DNA of 64,000 bases from Nepenthes gracilis. Lineage: Eukaryota; Streptophyta; Magnoliopsida; Caryophyllales; Nepenthaceae. The notes beneath the pieces are model-generated. The model was given only the letters and a program-made list of their open reading frames with translations, was not told the DNA's origin and made no database searches. The stretch spans positions 13,943,597-14,007,596 of the forward strand of contig BSYO01000028.1 in the NCBI GenBank assembly GCA_033239525.1, given 5' to 3'. The position numbers and the translations under genes are program-made. Positions 1 to 12,106 of the stretch are shown here, piece after piece; position 1 is the stretch's first letter; each line of letters opens with the position of its first letter.

Positions 1-668
1 TGACACAAAAAAAATGAATGTAGTCTCCCAGTGGTTTGACCTTAACACCCCCGCATCTACCAGTCACCAGACGCAGCGTCACTTGCATCGATAGGGACAG
101 TTGTCGGATTAAAATATTTAATAATTGGTTATCAAAACTATAGAAAAATAAATAAATACATATGGTCTCAATTTTTTTAAAAAATTACAATAAATTATCA
201 TAATACTAATATAATCTAAATATAAAAATTATTTTTATTATTTTTAGATCTTAACTGTTAAACAAAATACAATGTGAAAGTTACATGACATTGTGGCCTT
301 TGCTCTGCCGCACTCACCTATCGGATCAACGTAGATCCGTCATTTATAAGTTGCTTCGGACTTTTATAAATTTCACTAATATAAGATCTTTTTATATAAT
401 GATTGAAAAAAAATCTTAATTTTTTTAATTAATAGAAGTTTTAAAATTTAATGTAATAAAAAGGATACTATGATGAATTAAGAATTAAAATTAAAAAATT
501 AGGTATAAATATTATTACAAAATTTGCATAGTGAAGACTTTATAAATATTTTTATATATCTAAAGTTTGATCTGATTTGTCAGCCTATAAAGGTTTAAAG
601 TTTTGTTATCAAAAGGTAATAGCTACTTTAGACTTTTGAGAAACCAAAATCAAACTGCAGTGGTCATA

Positions 669-671
<3 letters not shown>
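1..671. other. AT-rich intergenic DNA
   Basis: No coding region or RNA gene could be recognised here. The stretch is mostly A/T with short poly-A and poly-T runs. Short open frames lack splice context and resemble no family. Confidence 0.6.

Positions 672-715
<44 letters not shown>
672..715. repeat. (TC)22 microsatellite
   Basis: An uninterrupted TC dinucleotide run of about 44 bp lies roughly 260 bp upstream of the TATA box of the His-rich protein gene. GA/CT runs near plant promoters can bind BPC/GAGA-type factors, but that role is only inference here. The open frames crossing it on both strands are artefacts of the repeat. Confidence 0.95.
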
Positions 716-719
<4 letters not shown>

Positions 720-941
720 TGGTTGTTTGGTATTGTTACTTTATGCAGTATTATCAGGCCAGGAACTAACCCACTGGATAAGCCATCATGATTTCCCAGG
801 TCCATAGATTTCTTAGTAGCTTTTCTTCCGCAGGAAGGAAAGATGACTACATTCACAGAATTAAATAAAGATTTTTATGCATCTTCACCGGCTACCCAAG
901 AGATGAAGTTTCACACCAATTAGGCAGCACGATCACTCCAA

Positions 942-981
942 CACGTGGGTCCCATCTGACCCTTTATGGGGGCTATAAATA
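942..981 (+). promoter_or_regulatory. G-box and TATA box of the His-rich protein gene
   Basis: A CACGTG G-box (942-947, in the ABRE-like context ACACGTGGGTCC) lies about 27 bp upstream of a clear TATAAATA (974-981). The ATG follows 58 bp after the TATA box, leaving room for a short leader starting near 1005. The pseudogene at 3617-4737 has nearly the same TATA context (CTATAAATAGGG), supporting common descent. The G-box suggests light or ABA control, which is inferred. Confidence 0.75.
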
Positions 982-1038
982 GGGCACTGAGCTCTTGCAA
1001 AGGCCAATAGAGTGCTTCAGAAAACAGAGAGAACAATA

Positions 1039-1455
1039 ATGGCATACTCAAAGGCTTTCCTCTTCCTTGGCCTCCTCTTTGCTTTTGCACTTCTCCTTTC
1101 CTCCGAGGTCATCTCTGCTCGTGAAGTTGCTGAGTCTACTCAGAAGACCAGTATAAGTCTCCCGCTTTTTCACTCTTTAGTATCGAATTATATTTTTTTA
1201 TAACTAATTAATTTACTGATTTGGTGCACAGAGTCCGTGGAGGAATTTAAAGGACATCCTCATAGACACCCTGAACACCATAAACATGAACATCACCACC
1301 CACCAGAGAAGAAACTCTCCGAAATAGACGATGATGAGCATCAATACGAGACAGATGGTTTTAAGCATCACCACCACCACCACCCGCCCCACCACCACAA
1401 ACACCACCACAAACGTCACCATCATGGGCCCCCGGAGGAAGAAAATGAGAACTAA
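1039..1455 (+). CDS. Secreted His-rich protein of the plant GRP family, two exons
   Basis: Two exons: 1039-1150 and 1232-1455, joined across an 81-bp intron with a GTATAAGT donor (1151) and a GCACAG acceptor (1230-1231). The 111-aa product begins MAYSKAFLFLGLLFAFALLL, a clear signal peptide with likely cleavage after the VISA motif (about residue 27). It then has the REVAEST segment shared with the two GRP pseudogenes in this window. From about residue 44 the mature protein is dominated by His, Pro, Lys and Glu: about 25 of the 73 residues encoded by exon 2 after the split codon are His, with runs of up to six. Signal peptide, single phase-1 intron and following low-complexity tail are typical of the plant GRP family, whose members are cell-wall or apoplastic proteins. 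His runs could bind metal ions, but that is inference. This is the only intact member of the local array. Confidence 0.85.
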
Positions 1456-3039
1456 GGCTCAGTCATGCATGCAAATCAACTTGTGTGGGTTAATTATGTA
1501 ATAATCGCTTTGTTTTAATAAGGTGGGAATAATGTGTGCATTGTAAAAGATTGAGTTGCTCGGGGTGCTTGAGTTGACTCAAAGATTTGCACTTGTCTCG
1601 TATTTCTCTTTATGTGTTATTGTTTTCTTATAATATATGGTCCCTTTTGTATCTTTAATATCCCATGAATGTTTATATTTTTATTTGTTTACCTTTTACT
1701 CATATATATTTATCATTTATAATATTGGCTAAATCAATAAATATGATATAGAAATACCAACTAAATAATTAGTGTATAAGACTAGTAATATATAATTTAA
1801 AAATGATTAGTTCTCTACGGTTTTGGATATAGAGAACTTAGTTTTATGGTTAAATTTGACATTTAAATTATAGTAATAGAGCATATCATACACGGATTAA
1901 ATATAGTAAATAGACTTTAATCAATTATTAAGAATTGATCAATTCTTAACTTATGTAATGATTATATCTTAATTATATCTTAATTAAATAAATAAATAGT
2001 TATATCTTAATAATTGTTAGTGCCGAAGATTATTATGCCACTCCAAATATATTATTATTATATTGCACAGAAATTGTCTCGAAAATATAGATGGTCTTTC
2101 ATAATGAAAAGCAACCCCTTAATGAGGATTTGGGGAAAGTTATCCCCGCAGAGAAGAAATAGCTACAATTTTTATTTTATTTCTCTGAGTATTATCAGAA
2201 AAATACACAAAAAAAGAAAATAATTTTTCTGTAAAAGTTTTTTTATTATTATCAATATATATATATATATATATGCTAAAGTTTTAGTGGTAAAGAAAAA
2301 TAAGATGAAAGTATAAGATAGTATGAAAAAAATGAATTAATTTTTTTGTTATCTTTTTTTTATTGTAAACTTTATATAGAAAAAATAACTTATTTCAAAT
2401 TATTTAATTTTATTTAGTATTTTTAGAATTAGACAGATTTTAGATGAAATAAAAAATTAAAAAATCTGCTTCATATATTGAAAAATAATTCATATTTCTT
2501 ATAATTCTAACTATTTATCCGAAAAAAAGTTTGGAATTTCACTTTTCAAAAATTTAAAATTTTTTAATTTGTCTTTTTTATTGAGTGAAAGATAGTTTAA
2601 ATTTTAATAACTTATTTTCAATTTATTTTTAATTCAACAAGTACATGGGAGCTACGTTAACACACTCTCCTCTCTTCCCAAACACTCACTTCTCAATCCG
2701 AAATCCCACTTCTATGGCACCATTTTTGCTTTGCTACTCCTAAACATTTGATCAACTCTTTTTTTTTTTTTTTTTTTGATTTTATCAATTGAAGATAAAT
2801 TATAAAATTAAAATTTATAATTATAAGGAATCATAAAATTTGAATACATAAACTTAGACATTGAATAACATCTAAATCAAATACAAGAAAACATATGCAG
2901 GAATGCTTAATATAACTTGATGGTTTACACTTACGGTATCAATTTATCACCAATCTTTAACCAATTACTATCCCATCAAATAACCTATACCTACTAAGTT
3001 ACCCTAGCATGTAATAGGATCCGTATTGCTACGGATCAA
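1456..3039. other. 3' flank of the His-rich gene, array unit A
   Basis: The 3'-UTR probably ends within the first 100-150 bp, where AATAA-like motifs occur around 1500-1530. The rest is AT-rich and non-coding. About 1540-1960 matches 8420-8815, and about 2010-3040 matches 9960-11060 and 12250-13360 in the same order, so this is the oldest-looking copy of a local tandem duplication. A (TA)n run lies near 2256-2274. Confidence 0.7.
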
Positions 3040-3239
3040 GGGGAGCTCCATCGCTTTAAAAATGGAGATATTTTTTATTTAAAATTATTTATTTTTAAAT
3101 AAATAATTATGATTTAATAATTAATTTTAATAAATTTTTAATTTTTTTAAAAAACTTTTAAATTATAATAATTTATTTTAAAATAAATGGTCTAAATTAA
3201 GAAAACAAAGAGCTCAATCTTTTTTAAGAGATGGAGCCC
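3040..3239. repeat. Foldback MITE, copy A
   Basis: A roughly 200-bp element whose two halves are imperfect reverse complements. The left end reads GGGGAGCTCCATC and the right end GATGGAGCCC, with an AT-rich hairpin body. Homologous elements sit at the matching place in the other two array units (11060-11257, 13360-13557), so it inserted before the duplication. It has no coding capacity. Confidence 0.75.
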
Positions 3240-3616
3240 ACTTAATTCTATATTGCCACAGCCTTTCTCTAAGGTATTATGTTGTCTTAAGTTGTAGTAG
3301 TTCATGTGATATTGTTTGTAGTTTTAGTTGGCAATTGGCTTATATTAATAATAGAGTGGTTATAATAATGTCTATTCATCCATCAATTATAATGGACTCA
3401 TACAAAGATAATAAGTATCACTTTGTTCGAGGATGCATTAAAATTAACTATAATGTGTCATGCAAATATTTTCTTAACAATATGAAGAGAAATATGACAA
3501 TTTAGGGAGGTTTATTTAAAATAAAATGTCACATTACATAAATATATACGATACACACCTTATTAAAAATATGATAACATAAAGCACACAAGGATTGCAT
3601 GTCTAACTAGTAAAGC

Positions 3617-4737
3617 TTAGTTCTTTCTCTCCTCTTTTGGCAGGTAATGATGACCATAGCCACCATGTCCATAACCTTCATATCTAAAATTGTTTATTTT
3701 CGCAACCATTTCATCTTGTTTCAAGGGGTGAGGGTAGCCATAGCCACCATGTTTATAACCACCATATCCATATCTAAACCTATCTACTTCTTTAGTAACA
3801 TTGTCATTATCTATTGGAGGGTAATAACCTCCATAACTACCGTGCCCATAACCACTATATCCATTTCCAAATCCATCTAGTTCTTTAGTAGACTTGTCAT
3901 TATCTACTGGTGGGTAATAACCTCCATATCCACCGTGCCCATAACTTTCCTAACCACCATGCTTATAACCTCCATATCCAAATCCATCAGTGCCTATTTT
4001 GGAAGCAAACTCACCTTCTTCTAGTGGGTGGTGACTGTAGCCACCATGTTTATAGCCACTACATCTATTTTCATAAGTATCTACATTTTTTAAAACATTC
4101 TCATCATCTTTTGGTGGGTAATGACATCCATAGCCACCATGCCGATAACCACCACTATCTATTTTGGTAGTCTTTTGGTCTTCTTGTGGGGAGTGCTATG
4201 ACCATAGTCACCATGTTCATAACCACCATATCGTTTTCCATATCCACCCAATTCTGAAACTTTACCCTCTACTTCAGGAGAGTAGTCAACTGACTCTACT
4301 TATAAACAAGTAATATATTATAAGATTAAATATCATATAACTTACATAATAATTACCAAAAAATAAAATATACACACATAGTATTATCATACCCTTCAAT
4401 TTTGTCATAGATGAACTAGCAAGACCATGATACTAAAATGTCTTACTTTTAACTTTTTTTTCCTTCATAATTAATTGTACAAGGAAGAAGGGGAAAGTAT
4501 GTCTCAAGTTGGGTATTGGTCAAAATTTTTATTTTTTTATATATGTCCTTTTAATACACATTTTTCTTATAATTAGACAGTAGAAATTAATTTATTTTAT
4601 AAGAAATAACTTGAAGAAAAAAAAAACTCACGCTGCTGTTTAGTAGATTCAGCAAGCTCACGAGCAGAAACCTTTGAGAAAATGATAGGAGCTAAGAGTG
4701 AGAGAAGGCTAAGGAGTAGAGCCTTTGAGTAGGCCAT
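3617..4737 (-). pseudogene. Glycine/tyrosine-rich secreted protein (GRP family), broken copy
   Basis: Exon 1 (4737-4632) encodes MAYSKALLLSLLSLLAPIIF, a signal peptide, then the SARELAEST motif, and ends at a GTGAGT donor. Exon 2 starts at 4295 after a 336-bp intron and runs to a TAA at 3617-3619. It encodes repeats of the type GGYGHGGYGYHHPPEED, in which Gly-Tyr-His blocks alternate with Pro-Pro and acidic spacers. It is broken. Compared with the paralogue at 14561-15711 one base is missing near 4190, throwing the frame into a TAG at 4161-4159. In the original frame there is also a TAG at 3952-3950. The TATA box and both splice sites still look good, so a short N-terminal product of about 80 residues remains possible. 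The family acts in the cell wall. Confidence 0.8.
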
Positions 4738-4814
4738 TTTATCAAGAACTCGGAAAATGACTTTTCTTTTATGGTTTTGTACTATTCCTTGTGGTTGTAT
4801 GAGAAGCCTAACCC

Positions 4815-4824
4815 CTATTTATAG
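4815..4824 (-). promoter_or_regulatory. TATA box of the GRP pseudogene
   Basis: The minus strand reads CTATAAATAG about 80 bp upstream of the ATG at 4737. It closely matches the TATA region of the intact His-rich gene (974-981), showing a shared promoter origin. Confidence 0.65.
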
Positions 4825-4829
4825 CTCAG

Positions 4830-6589
4830 GCTCAATTAAACAGAGAGAACTTTAGGGTATGTATGGCGGGCCCAGAGTTGGGATGGTGGTGCACTAAGGG
4901 TATCGAAGGGTCAAGATTTTGTTTTGTTAATGAATAATCTAAGGATGTGGATTATATTCTAATTAGTGACTTTGATTAGTCACATTGGAATTTGTTTTAC
5001 ATATATAATTAAGTATATATATATATTACACTTGATTTTCTAAAGGTGTTGTGAGGTGATGATCCAAGGTTTTTTTTTTAAAAAAAAATACTAGATAATT
5101 AATTTAGTATTTTTTGATTCGATTTTTTTGATTAAATTATTTAAATATGTATTAAATAGGAGTTTTAGGTGAAAAAGCAAATTGATCTAAAGGTACCTTG
5201 TTTTAAACTATATTTCTTCCAATTGACTTTATGCAAAAGCTGTTGAGTAGGTTTATTAGAATTGTCAGTAGAAGAAATTAAAGGTTTCTTAAAATATGCT
5301 CTTGATTTATTTTTCTGTCCAATCTAGATTTGAAGGTTTCAATTTGTGTTTACTTTATGCTTCATTTTAACTTAAAAAATTGCATATAAAAAACATTTAA
5401 AAATATCACATAATCATCTTTTATTAATATATCTTTATATAAACTTATATATATATATAAATTATCCTTATTTGACTTGCACTTGTCGTTTTCCTTTTAT
5501 GGGCAGGGATTAGGAGAAGCAAGACCCAATTTTTTTTTTTTTTTTTATACCATTAGATTAAAATTTAATAACTATTATTTAAAAATAAAAAATATCAAAG
5601 ATAATTATATTTTTTAAATTTTTTGTGATATTAACATATCTTAAGTATTAAATTCAATATATAAAAAAAATTAACAAAAATAATTATTTAGATAATATTA
5701 TTTAATATCCAACTTTAAATCATTAATTTCTTTTCAATTAACTATACGAATTAGGGAAACAGGATCCCCACTATCCTTATCTTTCTCCTCACTCCTGCTC
5801 TTATTTTTATTTTTTATTTTTTTTTACTCTGTTATTTACTTTTTTCTATTTATTTAAATATTGGGTGCGATCCTACTTATCAACAATGGCGGCTCCTTTT
5901 GAAATTCGTCTCACCCAAAATCAGAAATTTAAAATTAAAAAACCCCCCACGGTAGCTTTTAAAGTTTATCTCTTTGCATGTCTATAAATTTCGATAAAAT
6001 TAATATATCCCAAGGGACAGCGAATCCATCACCTTTTTCATTTTAATATTTCAATTATTTCTCTCCACCCCTCTTAAGAAAGAAGTTAATGTATTATTAA
6101 TTTAATATGGGAATATATAGTACAAATTGTTTAAATATAGGTCACTTCCATGTGAAAAATATTACCCGTGATGATATGGTTTGATTACAAACACTTGACC
6201 AAAGTGAAAAAAAAAAAGACCGAAGTGAAAGAAATGGCCTAAAGATGAAGAAAAATGTCGGAGTGGTTACACTTTGTCCGAGTGAATAAATCTTCGGAGT
6301 TAAAATTTTTGAAGTAAATTTTCGGAGTGAAAATTTGTCAGAAAGGTTCACAAGGTCGGAGTGATGAAATTTGTTGGAGTGATTTTGGTGGTAGAGTTAA
6401 ACAGGTGGACAAATTTGTCATGCACTGAAAATCACTTGCAAAGTTCGCAAATAGCTGACTTTTTATAGTTGGTAGCCGACTTTACAGCGCAGATCACTTG
6501 CAAAGTTTAGGAATGCGACTTTGTAGACTAAGTGGTAGGCTTTACAGTGCATATGACCGTCTTGCAAAGTATGTGTCCGCCAATGCATT

Positions 6590-6644
<55 letters not shown>

Positions 6645-7454
6645 ACATTGTTGCGTTTTAAGAATGAAAAAGTAAAGAAATACAATGAGTTACTATTTTA
6701 CTCTTGTTCTTTATTCTCTTAGGGCTTTTGTAATCGAATGGGTTTTTGTAACTAAAATTTTACATAATAAAATATTTGTAAATTAAGTATTATATAATTT
6801 TCTCCCTTTTTATTTAGAAAAATTTTTTACGTAAAATATTGTGCCTTAATTCTCTTTCTTTTTGTTGTGTGTCATCACTCTTTCTTCTCAATTCCTTTGT
6901 TTTATTGGCGTTATTTTTTCCTACACAAATTAAATCTTAAAGAGCTTATTTATAGTTTGGTTCCTATTTTTGAAAATAATTAATTTCATTTCTTATTTAT
7001 TTTATAATGGATGAAAATAAAAAGTAATCTCTCTTTTTTACATTTTTTCTAATTTTATTTTTCTTCCTAATTTCTCTTTTCAAATAATCTATATTTATAA
7101 CCATTTCAATTTGGATCTCATAATTAATTACTGGGTATATTATCAATTCTATATAATAAATAAATAAATAAAATATTATATTATTAAATAATAATAATAA
7201 TAATAATAATACAAAATTTGTTAAAAAGGAGTCCATTTAAATATTGAAAAAGGCTACATGGAACTCGATGGACTGGCTTGAGTGCGTGGAAGGTTAATGT
7301 CTTGGTCTAACCACAAGATTGTAATTATTGATGTATAAATATAAATTTGCAGCTTAATATAAAAAAGGATGGAAAGCAATAAGTTAATTTTTAAATAAAA
7401 TGAAGGAAAAGAAGAATATTAAAATTTAGAAATTAGGTAGACTTAGCTCTATAT

Positions 7455-7497
<43 letters not shown>

Positions 7498-8229
7498 AAA
7501 ATATTAGATATATATAAAGGCCTAGTCCTGTAATTATAGATTTAAAATCATCAATTAAAAATAACTTCAAACCCCATAAATTAGAATTTTTCAACTTAAA
7601 ATTTCTTTTTTTTTTTTTGTAAATATTGTTGAATAAACAGAATGGAATTCATATCTTTTCGAGCTCGAATGTTGGATTGAGTCCATGTTAACCTTCATAA
7701 GATTACTTAATGTTTTAACATCTGTTGATTTTTTTATAGAATTATCACTGTAAATTTTTTTTTTTAAATACCCTTATTTAGATCAAATAGAGGATGAATC
7801 TAGATAAAATGAAATTGCCACCCCTAGCTAGGAAGAGACCAAAAAAGCTACTGATGGCATAGTAGAATAAAATCAAAATTTTTGTCACACGTCAACCATC
7901 AAATACATAAATATAAGAAAAAAAATATTATATAATGATCTTTTATGAGAAAAAAATTTAAATGAATAAGCTATAAAGATAGTACCAATTATATAGATAA
8001 CCCATTCGAAATTCATTTGCTACAACCCAAATAGATGATCAGTTAAACATAACAATTTTAAAATATCTAATAATACACAAAAGAAAAATATGTTAAAAAT
8101 AGAGTAATTAAATAATAATATATCTTAAAAAATAGCACTAAACTAATATATTCAATCTTAACAAAACATTGAATTTAAATTGAATCTCAATCTGATGTTA
8201 AATCTTTTCATCTTCTGTCTTTTCTCTTC
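4830..8229. other. Intergenic, duplicated GRP upstream flank plus AT-rich DNA
   Basis: About 4830-5800 matches 15800-16650, the upstream flank of the second GRP pseudogene, including AT-rich blocks around 4980-5030 and 5560-5700. The part from 5870 to 8230 is AT-rich with no recognisable gene. It contains many degenerate CGGAGTG/TTCGGAG motifs (6200-6400), (TA)n tracts (6592-6640 and about 7460-7491) and an AAT run (about 7190-7210). Short ORFs here have biased low-complexity translations. Confidence 0.6.
6592..6640. repeat. (TA)n microsatellite
   Basis: About 49 bp of uninterrupted TA dinucleotide, read as alternating Tyr-Ile in open frames on both strands. Those frames are repeat artefacts. 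Confidence 0.95.
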
Positions 8230-8881
8230 ATATAGCACTTTTTGTGTTGTAAAATAATTTTAAATGTTCTAAAATCATATCATGCACAATTTATTAGCAA
8301 TGTTTATATACAAATATCCCTCAAACGCACACTAGGTATGACCTTTTTAAACAAATTATATGTGTACAGCCCTCAAGCATACATTAAACGCTACTGTTTT
8401 GGGCAAATGACACACGTACGTTATAGAGGATTGAGTTATTCAAACTGCTTGAGTTGATTCAATGCCTTGCACTTGCTCGTGTTTTTTTTACGTGTTATCG
8501 CTTTCCTATTATATATTGTCCATTTTATATCTTTAATCTCCTATGAACATCTGCACTTCTATTTTTCTTAATTTTTTCTTTTATTTATATATATTTATTA
8601 TTTATAATATTAGCTAAATTAATAAATATAAAATAAAAATGCCAACTAAACAATCAGTATATGTGATTAGTAATATATAATTTAAAGATGATTAATTCTC
8701 TACAACTTTAGATATAGAGAATTTAGTTTCCTGGTTAAATTTGACATTCAAATTATAATAATGGAGCATATGATATACGGATTAAAGATAGCAAATGGAC
8801 TTTAATGAGAAGAGATATAATGGTCAGCTTTATTGCCACATATATATATATCACATATTAGTAAATAAAAAATTATACAAT

Positions 8882-9832
8882 TGACAGGTTCGACACGAAT
8901 TTGGGCCAGGACCAATGGAGCCTAGCTAAGAGAAAGATGGGCCTAACTAGTAGATAAACCCAGCCTAGTAGCAACATTTTAAGAAATTTAGGCGCGAGTC
9001 CCTCTAAGTGCCCCTGACATGAATCCAATCAATTTTGCTCGCGCCTCTACAAAGGTGATCGCAGACTGCCAACGTAGGAGGCGCCAGCTCAGGGAATGTT
9101 AACCAATTGGAGATAAAGTCCACGCTGTCAAACCGTAGCACATGCTGCCCCAACAGCCGCTCAACTAATCCCACACGGTATCAAACAAGTCTGCGCCGAC
9201 CATGCCAGACGACGATACGCACGCCACCACAAGACGACAACTAATATCGGTTACCGCCAACGCTCGGCGGCCGACGAATCCCAACAAACCACTTGTTGGA
9301 ATCCTAACTCCCAAAAACCTCCATCGATGAGCTTACAAATACCTTCTCCATCGGCTGAGAAGGGGACTGGAACCCCACCTTCAAAAATGGCCTAAGCGGT
9401 GATCTGAGGTGGAGAACCTGATCTTAACACCCAGCGCTCAAAACAACGGGGAGAAAGAATCAACTTTTTTCCCTCAAACCACCATCACAATACGGAAACA
9501 ATAGTGAGTCATTCCTAACAGTGTAAGAAAGGAAGCACAAGCTTCATTCGAATATCCCACACACTCTCCAACATTCTAGCATCTTTGTATTTTCTTCACG
9601 TTTATTTTCATGTTTGACATCTTTCCGTTTATGGGGAAAGATTTTTAACTTAAGCATCAAAATATTTACGGTGAGAGAACTTTCCTCCGTCTTCTGACCT
9701 CTTATTTATAATTTGTGGTACACAGGATCCATGTTAAAAAACACGAAGACCAGACCCATTTGTAATCTGACCCAGCCGAAACATCTGAGGGCTTCCTAAT
9801 TCATACGAAAATCCGAACGTGGGGATGCATCT
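8882..9832 (+). mobile_element. Solo LTR of a gypsy-type element
   Basis: About 950 bp that interrupts the homology with array unit A. It begins TGACAGGTTCGACACG and ends GATGCATCT, and is bordered on both sides by the 5-bp direct repeat ACAAT (8877-8881 and 9833-9837). The end resembles that of the larger Tat element in this window (GATGCATCA at 34541). It is GC-richer than its surroundings, contains no gag or pol, and has a TATA-like motif near 9336. Loss of internal sequence by LTR-LTR recombination is the usual origin. The same 3' end appears at about 12107-12122 in unit C. Confidence 0.75.
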
Positions 9833-10933
9833 ACAATATATGGAAAAGATAGTCAATTAAGTCACATTAATTAATAGATAAATTAATTTAATCATTACAT
9901 ATATTAAGAATTAATCAATTCTAATACATACTTTAAAATTAGCAATTATATCTTAATAGTTGTTAGCGTCGAAGATTAATATGCCACTCCAAATATATTA
10001 TTATTATTATATTGCACGAAAATCTCCTCGTAAATATAGATGGTCTTTCATAATGAAAGGCAATCCCCTAATGAGGATTTTGGGGAAAGTTATCCCCGCA
10101 GAGAAATAGCGATAACTTTTATTTTCTTTTTCTGAGTATTAACAAAAATATATATTAAAAAAGAAAATATTCTTTCTATAAAAGTATTTTTTATTATTAT
10201 CAAGAAAAAAATAAAATAACATATGCTAAGTTTTTGGGGTATAGAAAAATGAGGTAGTATGAAAAAAATGAGTAAATTTTTTTGTTATATATTTTTATTG
10301 TAAACCTTATATAGAAAAAATAACTTATTTCAAATTATTTAATTTTATTTAGTATTTTTAGAATTAGACAGATCTTATATGAAATAAAAAATTAAAAAAT
10401 CTGCTTCATATATTGAAAAATAATTCATATTTCTTATAATTCTAACTATTTATCTGAAAAAAAAAAGTTTAAAACTTCACTTTTCAAAAATTTAAAATTT
10501 TTGAATTTGGATATTTCATTAAGTAAAAGATAGTTTAAATTTTAATAACTTATTTTCAATATATTTTTAATTCAAAAATTTTAATCCAATAAGTACATGG
10601 GAGTTACCCCTCTCTTCCCAAACACTTCTCAATCCAAAATCCCACTTCTATGGCACCATTTTTGCTCTGCTACTCCTAAACATTTGATCAACTCTTTTTT
10701 TTTTTTTTTTTTATCAATTGCAGATAAATTACAAAATTAAAATTTATGATTATATGGAATTATAAAATTTGAAAATATAAACTTAGAGATTGAACAACAT
10801 CTAAATCAAATACCAAGCAAACATATGCGAAAATGCTTAATATAACCCGATTACACTCACGTCATCAATTTATAACCGATCTTTAACCAATTACTAGCCT
10901 ATCAAACAATCTACACCTACTAGGTTAGCCCGG

Positions 10934-11053
10934 CATGTAATAGGATCTTGTCCTACATTTTGTGCCCTAGCGATGAAGGGCAATATTGCCACACATGTAA
11001 TAGGATCCTGCCCTATATTTTGTGCCCTAGCGATGAAGGCCAGCATTGCCACA
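10934..11053. repeat. 60-bp tandem duplication (unit B)
   Basis: Two direct copies, starting CATGTAATAGGATC at 10934 and 10994 and each ending near a TTGCCACA motif. Unit C has the same pair at 13234-13353. Unit A has only a degenerate single version around 3009-3040, so the doubling arose after A split from B and C. Confidence 0.85.
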
Positions 11054-11059
11054 GGTCAA

Positions 11060-11257
11060 GGGGAGCTACATCTCTTTAAAAGATGGAGCTTCCTTTTTTT
11101 AATTTGGATTATTTTTAAATGAGTAGTTGTGGTTTAATAATTTATTTTGATAAATTTTTAATTTTTTAAAAAATAGTTAAATTTTAACCACTCATTTTAA
11201 AATGAATAACCCAAATTACGAGAAAAAATAAGCTCAATTTTTAAGTGATGGAGATGC
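11060..11257. repeat. Foldback MITE, copy B
   Basis: Same element as at 3040-3239. The left arm carries GGAGCTACATCTCTTTAAAA and the right arm ends TTAAGTGATGGAGATGCC. The arms pair imperfectly over about 80 bp each. Confidence 0.7.
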
Positions 11258-11370
11258 CAAGGGGCACTTATAGAAACTATATAATCTAATCCAATCGCTG
11301 TCATTTTTCACTTTCATTAAAAAAAATCTTCCCATTCTTCAGCATCGCTAAAACCATTATAGGTCGACGC

Positions 11371-12106
11371 TGTTAGCAATTTATGTGATATAAACAACCA
11401 CAAAAGTGGAATATAGGATCGTGTACTGACCTCCCGCCATTTGCCTTACTATGTTTTTTTTTCGAATCTGATTTTGGAGGTTTTGAGCTTACAGGCATTG
11501 CTTTCTCTCAATTGATGGTGTAATGCAGAGAAGAAGATGCCCAGGGACAAAACCAACTTCAATTATATAGATAGTTCCATTAACTATCTCAAATTAGCGT
11601 TACAAATAAGGAGATTAATGGAGATAATTAATGGATAATTATCGGCTAATTATGGACCACTAATGCTTTAGTTTCAAAGTAGCAACGGGTGAAGGAATTC
11701 CAGCAACCTTCAGTTGAAAACAGAAGATGAAAAACTGAAACGTCAACATTCTTCCACTTGATCCATGTTTTCTTATTGTGATAATCAAATCCATCAATCC
11801 TCAATTTTAAAAAACAAATACATGAATCATAGCGATATGTCTTCTAATAATGAGTAATATCTTCTATGTATTACAATATATTATATTTCTCAAAATATAT
11901 CTGAATATTGTAATGTTACTTTATGAATAAACCTTATATTTATTCTTTGCCCAATAATTAATGACATTCTCAAATTAACCAATGTGTACACAAAATTTTA
12001 AAAAACATCACAACAAATAATTAGAAATTTTATTAAATATCATTATCCATACAATAAAAATTACAAAATGAAACTTAGTCCCATTTCTATTACAAGATCC
12101 TGAACT
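11371..12106. other. Intergenic filler between array units B and C
   Basis: AT-rich sequence not found in the other units. I see no gene. It replaces most of the solo LTR at the start of unit C. Confidence 0.5.

Larger units (their letters stand above)
8230..11370. repeat. Array unit B, gene lost
   Basis: A second copy of the GRP array unit. 8230-8420 matches 16705-16900, 8420-8815 matches the 3' flank of the His-rich gene (1540-1960), and 9960-11370 matches 12250-13670 closely with a 2.3-kb offset. The unit includes the 60-bp tandem repeat and the foldback MITE. It ends shortly after the MITE, where the other units continue into a GRP gene, so the gene has been deleted or never copied. It is interrupted by a solo LTR. 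Confidence 0.7.

Noticed and set aside
1213..1425. Minus-strand 70-codon frame opposite the His-rich exon
   Set aside because: It is the reverse reading of the His codons (Val/Met runs) and has no promoter or splice context.
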